DNA of 64,000 bases from Hexactinellida sp. DTS-2022 (taxonomy: Eukaryota; Porifera; Hexactinellida): positions 3,720,001 through 3,784,000 of the forward strand of contig JAPNXP010000005.1 of assembly GCA_028753945.1 (NCBI GenBank). The letters are read 5' to 3'. The notes under the pieces were generated by a model, which searched no databases, was not told the origin of the DNA, and saw only the letters and a list, made by a program, of their open reading frames with translations. This document shows positions 24,493-37,141 of the stretch, piece after piece (position 1 is the stretch's first letter; each line of letters starts with the position of its first letter). The position numbers and the translations under genes are program-made.

Positions 24493-25061
24493 AAAAAAAA
24501 TCCAAAATTGCAACCTGTGCCGACGCATGTTCCTTTGGTGGCACTATATTTTGTTGGTTGTTTATTGATAGTGCCTCCAAAGGAACATGCTGTCGGCGCA
24601 GGCTGCAATTTTGGATTTTTTTTCGCCAAGTCATCAACGCCCAAGGTGTGAAGAAGCATTTGTTATTTGGTCCGAGTCACAAGGAACAGTAGATAAATTT
24701 GAAGTTTGTTTCTATAATAGACCATCTTGAGTTTAATGTCATTCATTCATTGTGTATTGATAATAAATTATATTATTAGTTAGTTATTTTAGCAATGTTA
24801 TCGATGGTTGGTTGAGTTGAGTCAACAAATTCCTTATATTATATTAATTAATTTAATCCATTGTATAGTAATACCAGAATTAAAAAGAAGCCAGCTGGAA
24901 TTTATAAGTTAAATCAATATAATTATCGCAAGTTGAATCACTAGAGTAGGATTTAACAAGTTAAATCAATATATTTATCGCAAGTTGAAACAATGGAATT
25001 AGATTTCACAGTTTTATTGAAATTGAAGTGTGAGTAAACATAGGAATTTCAACCCCCATTT

Positions 25062-25196
25062 ATGGCAGAAATTAAACCAATTTTAACAAATTTTCTTCTC
25101 CCATCAGACGCAGAATTTTATGGTGAATCCAAATGTGAAATAAAATTTGGGGGTTTAGTAAAACATTTTTTGAGTTATGGACCAGACAAATTTTGA
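25062..25196 (+). CDS. Recurrent 45-codon reading frame of the repeat unit (representative copy)
   Basis: ATG to TGA, 44 residues, with the conserved core LPSDAEFYGESK then CEIKFGGLVK and an end SYGPDKF. It is not a known family to me. Frames of exactly the same length, ATG and TGA included, occur at 7138-7272, 21844-21978, 24148-24282, 26510-26644, 27938-28072 and 32327-32461, and on the minus strand at 15779-15913 and 17905-18039. Changes are substitutions only, some silent (GGT/GGC, GAA/GAG) and many not. Other copies (near 165, 1346, 8650, 9494, 33765) are shifted or stopped. It may be a micropeptide, an exon, or chance in a young repeat. Confidence 0.35.
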   Translation: MAEIKPILTNFLLPSDAEFYGESKCEIKFGGLVKHFLSYGPDKF

Positions 25197-28100
25197 AAGG
25201 TGTTAAAGATGTGTCAAAAATTTGTTAATACAAAATCGTAACCCCAGGTGCAAATTAGACGTCGACTCCGAATCTACATGCCAAGTTTCAGCCCTCTATG
25301 TATATAGGTGTGCCCAGGGCACCGTCTACGGAGAAAGAATAATAATAAAAAAATAAATCCAAAATTGCAGCCTGTGCCAACGCATGATCCTTTGGTGGCA
25401 CTATATTTTGTTGTTGGTTTATTGATAGTGCCTCCAAAGGAACATGCTGTCGGCACAGGCTGCAATTTTGGATTTTTTTTTTCGCCATGTCATCATCACT
25501 ATGAAGGTGTTAAATTATTTCAGAAAGGTGTTTCAGAAGGCAACGACCCTTTAGAGTGGTGGAAGTTTCCATTCAGCTCACTTCATTAAAGAGATATTCA
25601 AGTTTCAGTAGAATATAATCTGTAATGACTCAGCATTTTTTAAGTGGGTGTTGGGTCATCAACCAACATTAACTAACCCATTTTAAATATCGAATTAACA
25701 AAATTGTAAAAATACATTTTTTTGACGATGTCATGATCACCTCAAGGTGTCAAGACTCACTTGTATAGGTGGTACGTGGCATAAGGACCAATTGATAAAT
25801 TGAAAGTTTGTTTCTATCTTGTATCATCTCTGAGATTAATGAAATTTAGCTAATTAGTATAAATATTTAATTAATAAATTAATAATTTAACATCATTATT
25901 ATGTACAGCAAATTAAATAAAGTTCAATTATTTGCACTTATTATTGATTTAAATCGAATTTCACTATCATATTTGAATTCAGCGCACTCGATAACCCCAA
26001 TAATCCATTTGGAACCGTATATAAGTTACGTGTAAATACAAAAGGAATTAATTATAATTACGTAATTACGTCAGTACATTCATTGTGCAAGAATATTCTC
26101 GCCGAAATAAATATTATCACTTAATCTGTCGTTGTTGTGGAATGTAATTCTTAACGGTTCTATCATAAACCATCTTTAGTTTAATGCCATTCATTCATTA
26201 TGTATTGATAATAATTTATATTATTAGTTATTTATTTTAGCAATGTTATCCACGGTGATTTGAGTTTAGTCACAAATTCCTTATTTAATTTAAATTGTTT
26301 TAATTCATTGTATAGTAATACTACAATTAAATAGAAGCCAGCTGGAATTTATAAGTTAAATCAATATATTTATCTCAAGTTGAAACAATAGAGTAAGATT
26401 TAACAAGTTAAATCAATATAATTATTACAAGTTGAAACAATAGAATTAGATTTAACACTTTTACTGAAATTGAAGTGTGAGTAAAACAAAGAAATTTCAA
26501 ACCCCATTTATGGCAGAAATTAAACATATCTTTGAAAATATTCCTCTCCCATCAGACGCAGAATTTTATGGTGAATCCAAATATGAAATAAAATTTGGGG
26601 GTTTAGTAAAACATATTTTGAGTTATGGACCAGACAAATTTTGAAAGGTGTTAAAGATGTGTCCAAAATCTTTTAATCAAAAATCGTTACCCCAGGTGCA
26701 AATTAGACGGTCCCATCGCACCTACATGCCAAGTTTCAGCCCATCAACTATAAAGCTCTGGCCAGGGCACCGTCTACGGAGAAAAAAAAAAAAATCCAAA
26801 ATTGCAGCCTGTGCCGACGCATGTTCCTTTGGTGGCACTATATTTTGGTGGTGGTTTATTGATAGTGCCTCCAATGGAACATGCTGTCGGCACAGGCTGC
26901 AATTTTGGATTTTTTTTTCGCCAAGTCATCATCACTATGAAGGTGTTAAATTATTTCAGAAAAGTGTTTCAGAAGGCAATGACCCTTAGAGTGTTGGAAG
27001 TTTCCATTAAGCTCACTTAATTTTAGAGATATTCAAGTTTGAGTAGAATATAATAAGTGATGAGTCAGCATTTTTTATGTGCGTGTTGGGTGATCACCCA
27101 ACACCACCCAACCCATTCGAAATATATAATTCACAAAATTGTCAAAACTCATTTTTTTACGATGTCATCATCACCTCAAGGTGTCAAGACCCACTTGTAT
27201 AGGTGGTACCTGGCATAAGGACCAATTGATAAATTGAAAGTTTGTTTCTATCTTGTATCATCTCTGAGATTAATGAAATTTACCTAATTAGTATAAATAT
27301 TTAATTAATAAATTAATAATTTAACACCATTATTATGTACAGCAAAATAAATACAGTTCAATTATTTGCACTTATTATTAATTTAAATCGAATTTCACTA
27401 TCATATTTGAATTCAGCGCACTCGATAACCCCAATAATCCAATTGGAAAATTCTATAAGTTAAATACAAAAGGAATTAATTATAATAAATTACGTCAGTA
27501 CATTAATTGTGCAAAAAGAATATTCTCGCCGAAATAAATATAATCACTTAATCTGTCGTTGTTGTGGAATGTAAAATCTTAACGGTTCTATCATAAACCA
27601 TCTTTAGTTTAATGCCATTCATTCATTACTTAATGATAATAAATTAAATTATTAGTTATTTATTTTAGCAATGTTATCCACGGTTAGTTGAGTAAAGTCA
27701 ACAAATTCCTTATATAAATTAATTTAATTTAATCCATTGTATAGTAATGCTACAATTAAATAGAAGCCAGCTGGAATTTATAAGTTGAATCAATATAATT
27801 ATCGCAAGTTGAATCAATAGAGTAGGATTTAACAAGTTAAATCAATATAATTATTACAAGTTGAAACAATGGAATTAGATTTCACAGTTTTACTGAAATT
27901 GAAGTGTGAGTAAACAAAGAAATTTCAACGCCCATTTATGGCAGAAATTGACCCCTTTATGCGAAACTTTCTTGTCCCATCAGACGCAGAATTCTATGGC
28001 GAGTCCAAATGTGAAATAAAATTTGGGGGTTTAGTAAAACAACTTTTGAGTTATGGACCAGACAAAATTTGAAAGGTGTTAAAGATGTGTCAAAAATTTG

Positions 28101-29443
28101 TTAATAAAAAATCGTAACCCCAGGTGCAAATTAGACGTCGACTCCGAACCTACATGCCAAGTTTCAGCCCATCAACCATAAAGCTCTGGCCAGGGCACCG
28201 TCTACGGAGAAAAAATAATAATATAAATAATAATAAAAATCCAAAATTGCAGCCTGTGCCGACGCATGTTCCTTTGGTGGGACTATATTTTTGTTGGTTG
28301 TTTATTGATAGTGCCTCCAAAGGAACATGCTGTTGGCAAAGGCTGCAATTTTGGATTTTTTTTCCGCCATGTCATCATCACTATGAAGGTGTTAAATTAT
28401 TTCAGAAATGTGTTTCATAATGGCAACGACCCTTAGTGAGTTGGAAGTTTCGTTTTAGCTCACTTCATTTCAAAGATTTTCAAGTTTCAGTAGAATATAA
28501 TAAGTGATGAGTCAGCATTTTTTATGTGCGTGTTGGGTGATCACCCAACACCAACCAACCCATTCGAAGTATAGAATTCACAAAATTGTAAAAACACATT
28601 TTTTTGACGATGTCATCATTACCTCAAGGTGTCAGGACCCATTTGTAGAGGTGTTACGTGGCATAAGGATCAATTGTTAAATTTGAAGTTTGTTTCTATC
28701 TTATATCATCTCTGAGATTTATGATATTTAATTAATTAGTATAAATAATTATTAATATTATTTATAATATAACACCAATTTCAATGTCAACTTACAATTA
28801 TTAAGTTAAATTATTTTGTCATATATAATTAATTAATTTGGTTATCAAATTTCAATTCCGCACTCTCGATAACCCCTAATAAACAAATTGGAAGCATCTA
28901 TATAAGTAATATACTGACTGAATTAATTATAATTAATTACGTCAGTCTATTAATAGTGCAATAATATTCTAGCAGAAGGAAATATAATCACACAATCTGT
29001 CGTTGTTATGGAATGTACAATCTTAGTTTTCAATTAGAAAATAGAAGCCTACTCGATCTCACAAGTTGAATCAATATAATAATAACGAGTTGAAACAATA
29101 GAATTAGATTTAACACTTTCAATTGAACTGAAGTGTTAGTAAACAAAGGAAACTTGCAACTCAATTGTGGCACAAACTAAGTACAATTTTAAAATTCGTG
29201 CACTGTGAAAAGGTGTAGAATTTAATTCTCTATCGAATGCATATAAATTTAATTTTCGGGTACTATTTATTGTTCCAGTTTCAATATTAAACAGGTGCAA
29301 AAATGTGTCCAAAAAAATGTAATAAAAAATCGTGACCCCAGGTGCACATCTGTAACCCATGAGACACCTGTCCTGAAAATTCCAGTTCTTAGTAAATATA
29401 ACTCTGTTCTGAGGAGAGGATACGGATAAATAATAATAACTAA

Positions 29444-29560
29444 CCAAGGCACTGAGATTAGAACTGGGCCACTATACTATAGTATAGTCGGCACAGTAAT
29501 AATAATAAAGGCAGTGATTCCAATACTGGGCCACTATACTATAGTATAGTCGGCACAGTA
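29444..29560 (+). repeat. Palindromic minisatellite, 2 units
   Basis: Two forward units, one of each internal subtype, spaced by (taa)n. They follow a unit of the alternative (non-45-codon) module. Confidence 0.88.
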
Positions 29561-31284
29561 AAAATAATAAAAATCCAAAATTGCACCCTGTGCCGACGCA
29601 TGTTCCTTTGGTGGCACTATATTTTATTGGTTGGTTATTGATAGTGCCTCCAAAGGAGCATGCTGTCAGCACAGGGTGCAATTTTGGATTTTTTTTTGCC
29701 CAGTTATCAACGCCTCTAGGCGTCAAGAACCATTTGTTAACTGGTCCGAGTCACAAGGAACGGGGGATAAATTTTAAGTTTTGTTTCTATCTTAAACCAT
29801 CTTGAGTTTAATGCCATTAATCCTTTATGTATTGATAATAAATTATATTATTAGTTATTTATTTTAGCAATGTTATCCACGGTGGAGTTGAATTAAGTCA
29901 ACAAATTCCTTATATTATATTATTATATTTAATCCATTGTATAGTAATACTACAATTAAATAGAAGCCAGCTGGAATTTATAAGTTAAATCAATTTAATT
30001 ATTGCAAGTTGAGACAATAGAGTAGGATTTAACAAGTTAAATCAATATAATTATTACAAGTTGAAACAATGGAATTAGATTTCACACTTTTACTAAAAAT
30101 GAAGTGTGTGTAAACAAAGAAATTTCAACCCCCATTTATTGCAGAAATTAAACCCTTTATTGAAGGTTTTCTTCTCCCATCAGACGCAGAATTTTATGGC
30201 GAATCCAAATGTGAAATAAAATTTGGGGGTTTAGTAAAACAATTTTTAAGTTATGGACCAGACAAAATTTGAAAGGTGTTAAAGAGGTGTCAAAAATTTG
30301 TTAATCAAAAATCGTAACCCCAGGTGCAAATTAGACGGTCCCATCGCACCTACATGCCAAGTTTCAGCCCATCAACTATAAAGCTCAGGCCAGGGCACCG
30401 TCTACGGAGAAAAATAATAATAATAATAAAAAAATCCAAAATTGTAGCCTGTGCCGACGCATGTTCCTTTGGTGGCACTATATTTTGTTGGTTGTTTATT
30501 GATAGTGCCTCCAAAGGAACATGCTGTCTACACAGGCTGCAATTTTGGATTTTTTTTTCGCCAAGTCATCAACGCCCAAGGTGTGATTACCATTTGTTAA
30601 TTGGTCGGAGTCACAAGGATAGGTAGATAAATTTGAAGTTTGTTTATATCATAAACCATCAAGAGTTTAATGCCATTCATGCATTATGTATTGATAATAA
30701 ATTATATTATTAGTTATTTATTTTAGCAATGTTATCCACGGTTGGTTGAGTTGAGTCAACAAATTCCGTATAATACTTTATTATATTTAATCCATTGTAT
30801 AGTAATACTATAATTAAATAGAAGCCAGCTGGAATTTATAAGTTAAATCAATATAATTATCGCGAGTTGAATCAATAGAGTAAGATTTAAAAGTTTAAAT
30901 CAATATAATTATTACAAGTTGAAACAATGGAATTAGATTTCACAGTTTTATTGAAATTGAAGTGTGAGTAAACAAAGAAATTTTAACCCCCATTTGTGGC
31001 AGAAATTAAACACCTTATTGAAACTTTTCTTCTCCCATCAGAAGCAGAATTTTATGGTGAATCCAAATGTGAAATAAAATTTGGGGGTTTATTAAAACAT
31101 TTTTTGAGTTATGGACCAGACAAGTTTTGAAAGGTGTTAAAGATGTGTCCAAAATGTGTTAATAAAAAATCGTAACCCCAGGTGCAAATTAGACGTCGAC
31201 TCCGAACCTACATAACAAGTTTCAGCCCTCTATGTATATAGGTGTGGCCAGGGCACCTGCTACGGAGAAATAATAATAATATAA

Positions 31285-31755
31285 ATAAAGGCAGTGATTC
31301 CAATACTGGGCCACTATACTATAGTATAGTCGGCACAGTAATAATAATAAAGGCAGTGATTCTAATACTGGGCCACTATACTATAGTATAGTCGGCACAG
31401 TAAAAATAATAATAAAGGCAGTGATTCTAATACTGGGCCACTATACTATAGTATAGTCGGCACAGTAATAATAAAAATAAAAATAAAGGCAGTGATTCTA
31501 ATACTGGGCCACTATACTATAGTATAGTCGGCACAGTAATAATATACAATAAAGGCAGTAAGATTAGAACTGGGCCACTATACTATAGTATAGTCGGCAC
31601 AGTAATAATAATAATATACAATAAAGGCAGTAAGATTAGAACTGGGCCACTATACTATAGTATAGTCGGCACAGTAATAATAATAATAATAATATACAAT
31701 AAAGGTAGTAAGATTAGAACTGGGCCACTATACTATAGTATAGTCGGCACAGTAA
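31285..31755 (+). repeat. Palindromic minisatellite, 7 units
   Basis: Seven units. The first four are of subtype 'gattc(c/t)aatact', the last three of subtype 'aagattagaact'. Spacers grow from 'aataataat' to 'aataataataataataatatacaat'. The 18-bp palindrome is exact in all seven. Confidence 0.92.
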
Positions 31756-32624
31756 AAAAAATCCAAAATTGCAGCCTGTGCCGACGCATGATCCTTTGGT
31801 GGCACTATATTTTGATGGTAGTTTATTGATAGTGCCTCCAAAGGAACATGCTGTCGGCACAAGCTGCAATTTTGGATTTTTTTTCGACAAGTCATCAACG
31901 CCCAAGGTGTGAAGAAGCATTTGTTATTTGGTCCGAGTCCAAAGAACGATTGGTGAATTTGAAGTTTTTTCTATCATAAACCACCTTGAGTTTACTGCCA
32001 TTCATTCATTATGTATTGATAATAAATTATATTATTAGTTATTTATTTTAGCAATGTTGTCCACGGTGATTTGAGTAAAGTCAATAAATTCCTTATATTA
32101 TTAGATTTTATTTAATCCATTGTATAGTTATAGTAATACTACAATTAAATAGAAGCCAGCTGCAATTTATAAGTTAAATCAATATAATTATCGCAAGTTG
32201 AATCACTAGAGTAGGATTTAACAAGTTAAATCAATATAATTATTACAAGCTGAAACAATGGAATTAGATTTGACACTTTTACTGAAATTGAAGTGTGAGT
32301 AAACAAAGAAATTTCAACCCCCATTTATGGCAGAAATTAAACCATTTATTGAAAAATTTCTTCACCCATCAGACGCAGAATTTTATGGTGAATCCAAATA
32401 TGAAATAAAATTTGGGGGTTTATTAAAGCATATTTTGAGTTATGGACCAGACAAATTTTGAAAGGTGTTAAAGATGTGTGCAAAATTTCGTAATCAAAAA
32501 TCGTAACCCCAGGTGCAAATTAGAAGGGCACTTCGCATCTACATGGCAAGTTTCAGCCCTCAATGTATAAAGGTGTGGCCAGGGTACCGTCTACGGAGAA
32601 AAAATAAAAATAATAATAATATAA

Positions 32625-32736
32625 ATAAAGGCAGTGATTCCAATACTGGGCCACTATACTATAGTATAGTCGGCACAGTAATAATAATAATAAAGGCAGT
32701 GATTCCAATACTGGGCCACTATACTATAGTATAGTC
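32625..32736 (+). repeat. Palindromic minisatellite, 2 units, second cut
   Basis: Two units; the second stops within 'atagtatagtc', where a LINE 3' end begins directly. Confidence 0.85.
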
Positions 32737-32985
32737 TTCCTCATCCATTGATTCCTTCAAAAACAAACTTAAGACATATCTTTTCAAGCATGCTTACGCC
32801 ATTGCTTGAAAAACCTAATCTGTTTTTTGTCTTGTTTCTTGTGGTTTAATTATTATTATTTTTTCAAATATTCTATGTTGTATGTATCTATTTTTCAATC
32901 ACACTCTGTTATTTCTGTAATAGGAACTGAGAACAGTCTTTCTGTACTGAATCTGTATTATTATTATTATTATTATTACTAATTA
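32737..32985 (+). mobile_element. 5'-truncated LINE 3' end with (att)n tail
   Basis: The first ~70 bp read SFKNKLKTYLFKHAY then a stop, the usual C-terminal signature of CR1/L2-type LINE reverse-transcriptase ORFs (S..SFK..LKT.LF..AY). A short 3' UTR follows and ends in an (att)n tract at about 32958-32981. Only the end of ORF2 remains, as expected for target-primed insertion. Clade assignment is tentative. Confidence 0.75.
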
Positions 32986-32989
32986 GTTA

Positions 32990-34850
32990 AATATCATATA
33001 TATCAGAGATTATAGAAAATAGAAACATACTTCCAATTTATCAATTGACCCTTATGACCCGTAACACCTCTACAAATCGGTCTTGACACTTTGAGGTGAT
33101 GATGACATCGCCAAAGAAATGTGTTTTACAATATTGTGAATTCTATATTTCGAATGGGTTAGTTGGTGTTTGACCAGCCAACACGCACATAAAAAATGCT
33201 GACTCATCACTTATTATATTCTACTGAAACTTGAATATCTTTAAAATGAAGGGAGCAAAAACGAAAATTCCAACTCACTAAGGGTCGTTGCCTTTTGAAA
33301 CACCTTTATGAAATTATTTAACACCTTCATAGTGATGATGACATGGCGAAAAAAAAAAATCCAAAATTGCATCTGTGCCGACCGCATGTTCCTTGGAGGC
33401 ACTATCAATTAACCAACCACCAAAATATAGTGCCACCAAAGGAACATGCGTCGGCACAGCTGCAATTTTGGATTTTTATTATTATTTTTTATCCGTACCC
33501 ACTCCACAGAACAGAGTTTTATCAACTAAGAGCCCAAATTTTTAGGATCTGTGTCTCATGGGTTACAGATGTGCACCTGGGGTTACGATTTTTGATTAAC
33601 AAATTTTGGACACATGTTTAACACCTTTCAAAATTTGTCTGGACCATAACTATAACTCAAGAAATGTTTTACACAACCCCCAATTTTTATTTCACCATTG
33701 GATTCATCTTCAAATTCTGCGTCTGATGGGTGAAGAATTTTTTTTATAATGGGTTTAATTTCTGCCATAAATGGGGGTTGAAATTTATTTGTTTACTCAC
33801 ACTTTAATTTCAGTAAAACTGTTAAATCTAATTCCATTGTTTCAACTTGTAATAATTATATTGATTAAACTTGTTAAATCTTACACAATTGTTTAAACTT
33901 GCGATAATTATATTGATTCCACTTGTGAAATCGAGTAGGCTTCTATTTTCTATTTGAAAACTAAGATTTTACATTCCATAACAACGACAGATTATGTGAT
34001 TATATTTACTTCTGCGTGAATATTCTGCACAATGGATACACTGACATAATTAATTCGCTCTGTCTTTAACATATAGAGAGGGTTCCAATTAGATTATTGG
34101 GGTTATCGATTGCGCTGAATTCAAATATTATGATGAAATTCAATTTAGATTATTAATTAAGCAAATAATTAGAACTTAATTTATTTTGCTGTACATAATA
34201 ATGGTGTTAAATTATTAATTAATTAATTAATTATTTAAACTAATTAAAAACTAATTAATTAAATATCATAAATCTCAGAGATTATACAAGATAGAAACAA
34301 ATTTCCAATGTATCAAGTGATCCTTATGCCACGTAACACCTCTACAAATGGCTCCTGACACCTTGAGGTGATGATGACATCGTAAAAAAAATGTGTTTCT
34401 ACAATTTTGTGAATTCTATATTTCGAATGGGTTGGTTGGTGTTGGGTGATCACCCAACACGCACATAAAAAATGCTGACTCATCACTTATTATATTCTAA
34501 TGAAACTTGAATATCTTTGAAATGAAGTGAGCTAAAACGAAACTTCCAACTCACGAAGGGTCGTTGCCTTTTGAAATACCTTTCTGAAATAATTTAACAC
34601 CTCATAGTGATGATGACATGGTTTTAAAAAATCCAAAATTGCAGCCTGTGCCGGCAGCATGTTCCTTTGGAGGCACTATCAATAAACCACCACCAAAATA
34701 TAGTGCCACCAAAGGAACATGCGTCGGCACAGGCTGCAATTTTGGATTTTTACAACTTGAAACAATAGAATTAGATTTAACACTTTTAAGGAAACTGAAG
34801 TGTGAGTTTATGGTATGCATTAAACGCTTTATTAAGGACCAATAGTCATA
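32990..34850 (-). repeat. AT-rich repeat family, reverse block
   Basis: Reverse long-type units with hairpins at 33350-33480 and 34624-34752. The 45-codon frame near 33,765 is diverged. The family ends at about 34,850 and unique sequence with RICTOR follows. Confidence 0.85.
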
Positions 34851-35259
34851 AATTATCTCTAATCAATATCATACTAATTATATTGTGCACGTGTTTACAT
34901 GCACGTACACCAAGCAAGCCCATAGGCATAGACTAACATATACATTCAGTTCATGTATTTACATATTGGTAAACATTGCAGCATCTTGCACCATTGGTAC
35001 TTCCATACAAATTTGGGGGAATGGGGACAATTAGTTACATCACAGTGAGTATAGTAAATACAGCAAATTACACTTACGGAACCCTATGCTTACGGAACCC
35101 TATCTAAAATCAGATTGAATAAGCAATAGTATGGCTTTGAAAAGTAATAACCCAGGTTGAATTACCTATACCTATTTTCTAACGGAATCCGTGATAATAT
35201 ATACCCTCGCTATTCCGAACGGGAGTTATATAGTATATCTCAATAAAAATGTGGGAAAT
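34851..35259. other. Unassigned AT-rich DNA left of the RICTOR exons
   Basis: No repeat family recurs here and no exon could be recognised. The minus strand was read for the conserved C-terminal RICTOR part (motifs like LRLVINLSS or LYCVCIEIL in the human protein); nothing matched. A short minus-strand open stretch near 34,960-35,060 is not recognisable. Confidence 0.5.
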
Positions 35260-35640
35260 TAGGGCTGAAACGAATATTCGAAATGTAACGAAACGAACTT
35301 TTTTCTAAACGAACAAATATTCGAATATTCGAATATTCGTTCGCGTTCGTTTGGATGACTAAGCATTAAATCATTTTCAAGACACAAAATACATTGAAAA
35401 ATAGGTTTTTGTTAATTAATGCTACAATGGTTTAATAATACGTAGTTACCAAGTAAAATTATACACAAGTTAGCAAATAATTAGCTAGTTTAGGTAGGAA
35501 TTTATATTTACGATCACTCCAAGATAAACAAAAGTCATGTTGTTGTCCAAAAGTAGTCAATTAATATCCGTTTCAATGTAATATTCGTTCAATCATTTCG
35601 AACGAATATTCGAATATTCGGTATATTCGTTTCAGCCCTA
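35260..35640. mobile_element. hAT-type MITE, second copy
   Basis: Ends TAGGGCTGAAACGAATATTC.../...CGTTTCAGCCCTA; same family as 6415-6845 but 381 bp and without the 36-bp foldback. No matching 8-bp duplication is visible, so the site has decayed or was rearranged. Confidence 0.85.
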
Positions 35641-36130
35641 ATAATCATAAATATGTCCATACATAAAACTCCCGTTATAATGAAGTGCTCCGTAGCATAG
35701 TTCATTTCGTTATAAGTGGTGTTCGTGATAAACGGAGTTCGTTTTAAGCAGAATTCGTTAGAACCGGAGTTCGGTATAACCGGAGTAAAATCAATAGCTT
35801 ACAGGCTATATGGGATCGAAGGAGTTCCGGAGCATTGAACAACTTCGTTATAAGCAGGTACTTCGTTACATCCAACTTGGTTATAACGGGAGTTAACTAT
35901 ATTAGTATAACTAATAAGTCTCAGACAACTACTTTAAGTAGTACCTATGTTTTGTTCGGATTACAAAGGCATATATAAAATGTATTACTTCCCTAATCCG
36001 AACGAATTCACTAATCGGAACAGAAATTTTTGAATCAAAACAGCGCTGTTCGGATTAGCTAGGGCCCACTGTAGTATTTAAAATCTATTTTCGTATAATC
36101 TAATACCAAATAATGTAATTAAGAGCTTAC
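35641..36130. other. pogo-type MITE fragments in a RICTOR intron
   Basis: 35667-35890 has inverted 'actcccgttataa' / 'ttataacgggagtta' ends and many 'ttcgttataa' motifs, like the element at 36981. 35950-36080 carries 'tgttcggatta' repeats ending 'gggcccactgtagt'. Both look like pogo-type non-autonomous elements; edges are unclear. The remainder is intron after the donor at 36130. Confidence 0.5.
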
Positions 36131-36888
36131 TGTTAAAACTGTGGGAGAAACTCCAGAAATACCGCTCTGACTGGAGAAGGCAGAATCTCCTGTGTGAGTT
36201 CGATGCCTGAATTTCCCTGTTGAATCCATAACAATTATCTGGATCTTACTTGGGTCTCTCTTCATTTCCCAATTAAACTCATCAGCTGGAATGGGAGGAT
36301 AGAAGATTCGAGTACAGGCAACTTTATCCTTAGACATCTGAAGGATGGATTTCTTCTGGAAAGGGATAGCGAGTCCTATGTAGGATTTGGAAAAACTTGG
36401 GTTGATAGCTATATCTCTGGAGTTACGTCGATTAAAGCTTTGTGATTTGGGCATAGGAGGGAGAGAAACTGAATTATTTGGTACATCTAAGTCATAGTAA
36501 CTCGATATTGGCTCTGGTGAGCTATTCCGGAATATAGTATTAGTGGAGTCCTGGGAATCAAGTGAGGGAAATTGATACTCTGATTTTTCAGGAATATTCA
36601 ATGAATTGGAGAGTGGGTTCCGGTTTCCTCCGCTCCTAAGAGAGCTTGATTTACCGACATAAGACAGATCGTCCAGAATAGAATCTAGCTCTAGCCAGCT
36701 AGAAAGGTCTCTGAGCGAGTCGTTCGCTAGAGGCCATTTAGTCTCATTCCCATGACGCACTGAAACCCAGCCTAGCTTGTAGAGGTACTCAGTACCTGGC
36801 AGCGTCTTAGCAATGAGACAGATCGCGTAGTAGCAAGTCCCTCTTATAGACAGGACAGGAGAATTAGCACACATGTCAACCAGGTCAT
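36131..36888 (-). CDS. RICTOR, exon 4 of those seen (domain V and phospho-rich region)
   Basis: Encodes the last conserved N-terminal block of RICTOR (SIRGTCYYAICLIAKT, then LGWVSVRHG), a Ser-rich linker with SQSFNRRNSRD, and YIGLAIP, matching the human YIGLALP motif. The acceptor AG is at 36889-36890. The exon starts in phase 2/1: G from the previous exon plus AT gives Asp, so the joint reads NLIDDLVDMCANSP. The donor GTAAGC begins at 36130, leaving phase 0. At least one more exon is needed for the conserved C-terminus; none was found to the left in the window. Confidence 0.93.
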
Positions 36889-36980
36889 CTGTGGTGTAAT
36901 AAAAATACAATAAACTACAATTAAAAGAAGTTGGATATAATGAAATATTAGCACATAACGAATTCACTGAAGGATAAGTA

Positions 36981-37141
36981 CAGTGAACTCCCGTTATAAT
37001 GAAATACCCGCTTATATGGAAATGGAAATCTTCCCTCAGGGCACTAAATGCATTAATTAATATCCGCTTATAACGAATATTCGGATATAACGAAGGAATT
37101 TATAGGTCCCAAGCTCATCATAATAAAGCGCGAGTTGACTG
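36981..37141. mobile_element. 161-bp pogo-type MITE in a RICTOR intron
   Basis: Ends CAGTGAACTCCCGTTATAAT.../...GCGCGAGTTGACTG with TA on both sides, within the intron 36889-37920. The interior repeats 'cgcttataacgaa'. Non-coding. Confidence 0.85.

Larger units (their letters stand above)
21561..32735 (+). repeat. AT-rich repeat family, main head-to-tail array
   Basis: About nine forward units in tandem: short (~0.9 kb, e.g. 22,970-23,860-24,770) and long (~1.45 kb, e.g. 24,770-26,220-27,655). Hairpins lie at 22128, 23588, 24492, 25352, 26784, 28236, 29566, 30428 and 31754. The 45-codon frame is complete at 21844, 24148, 25062, 26510, 27938 and 32327, and starts with GTG at 30996 and a non-ATG codon near 30137. 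The units at 23,280 and 29,150 carry the alternative module instead. Long predicted peptides (about 60-113 aa) run through the hairpins in shifting frames and are not real genes. Confidence 0.85.

Noticed and set aside
26648-26989. Predicted 60-113-aa proteins across the hairpins (peptides such as PTHVPLVALYFGG or TACSFGGTINKPP)
   Set aside because: They are both-strand, multi-frame translations of one inverted repeat; frames end at random in the flanks.
31285-31755. CRISPR-like array (palindromic repeats with spacers)
   Set aside because: Spacers are simple (taa)n tracts, repeat length varies, the genome is plainly eukaryotic and there are no cas genes. It is a minisatellite.
21561-32735. 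Tandem small-RNA gene cluster (spliced leader, 5S rRNA or snRNA)
   Set aside because: No 5S, snRNA or spliced-leader sequence or Sm site was recognised in any unit.
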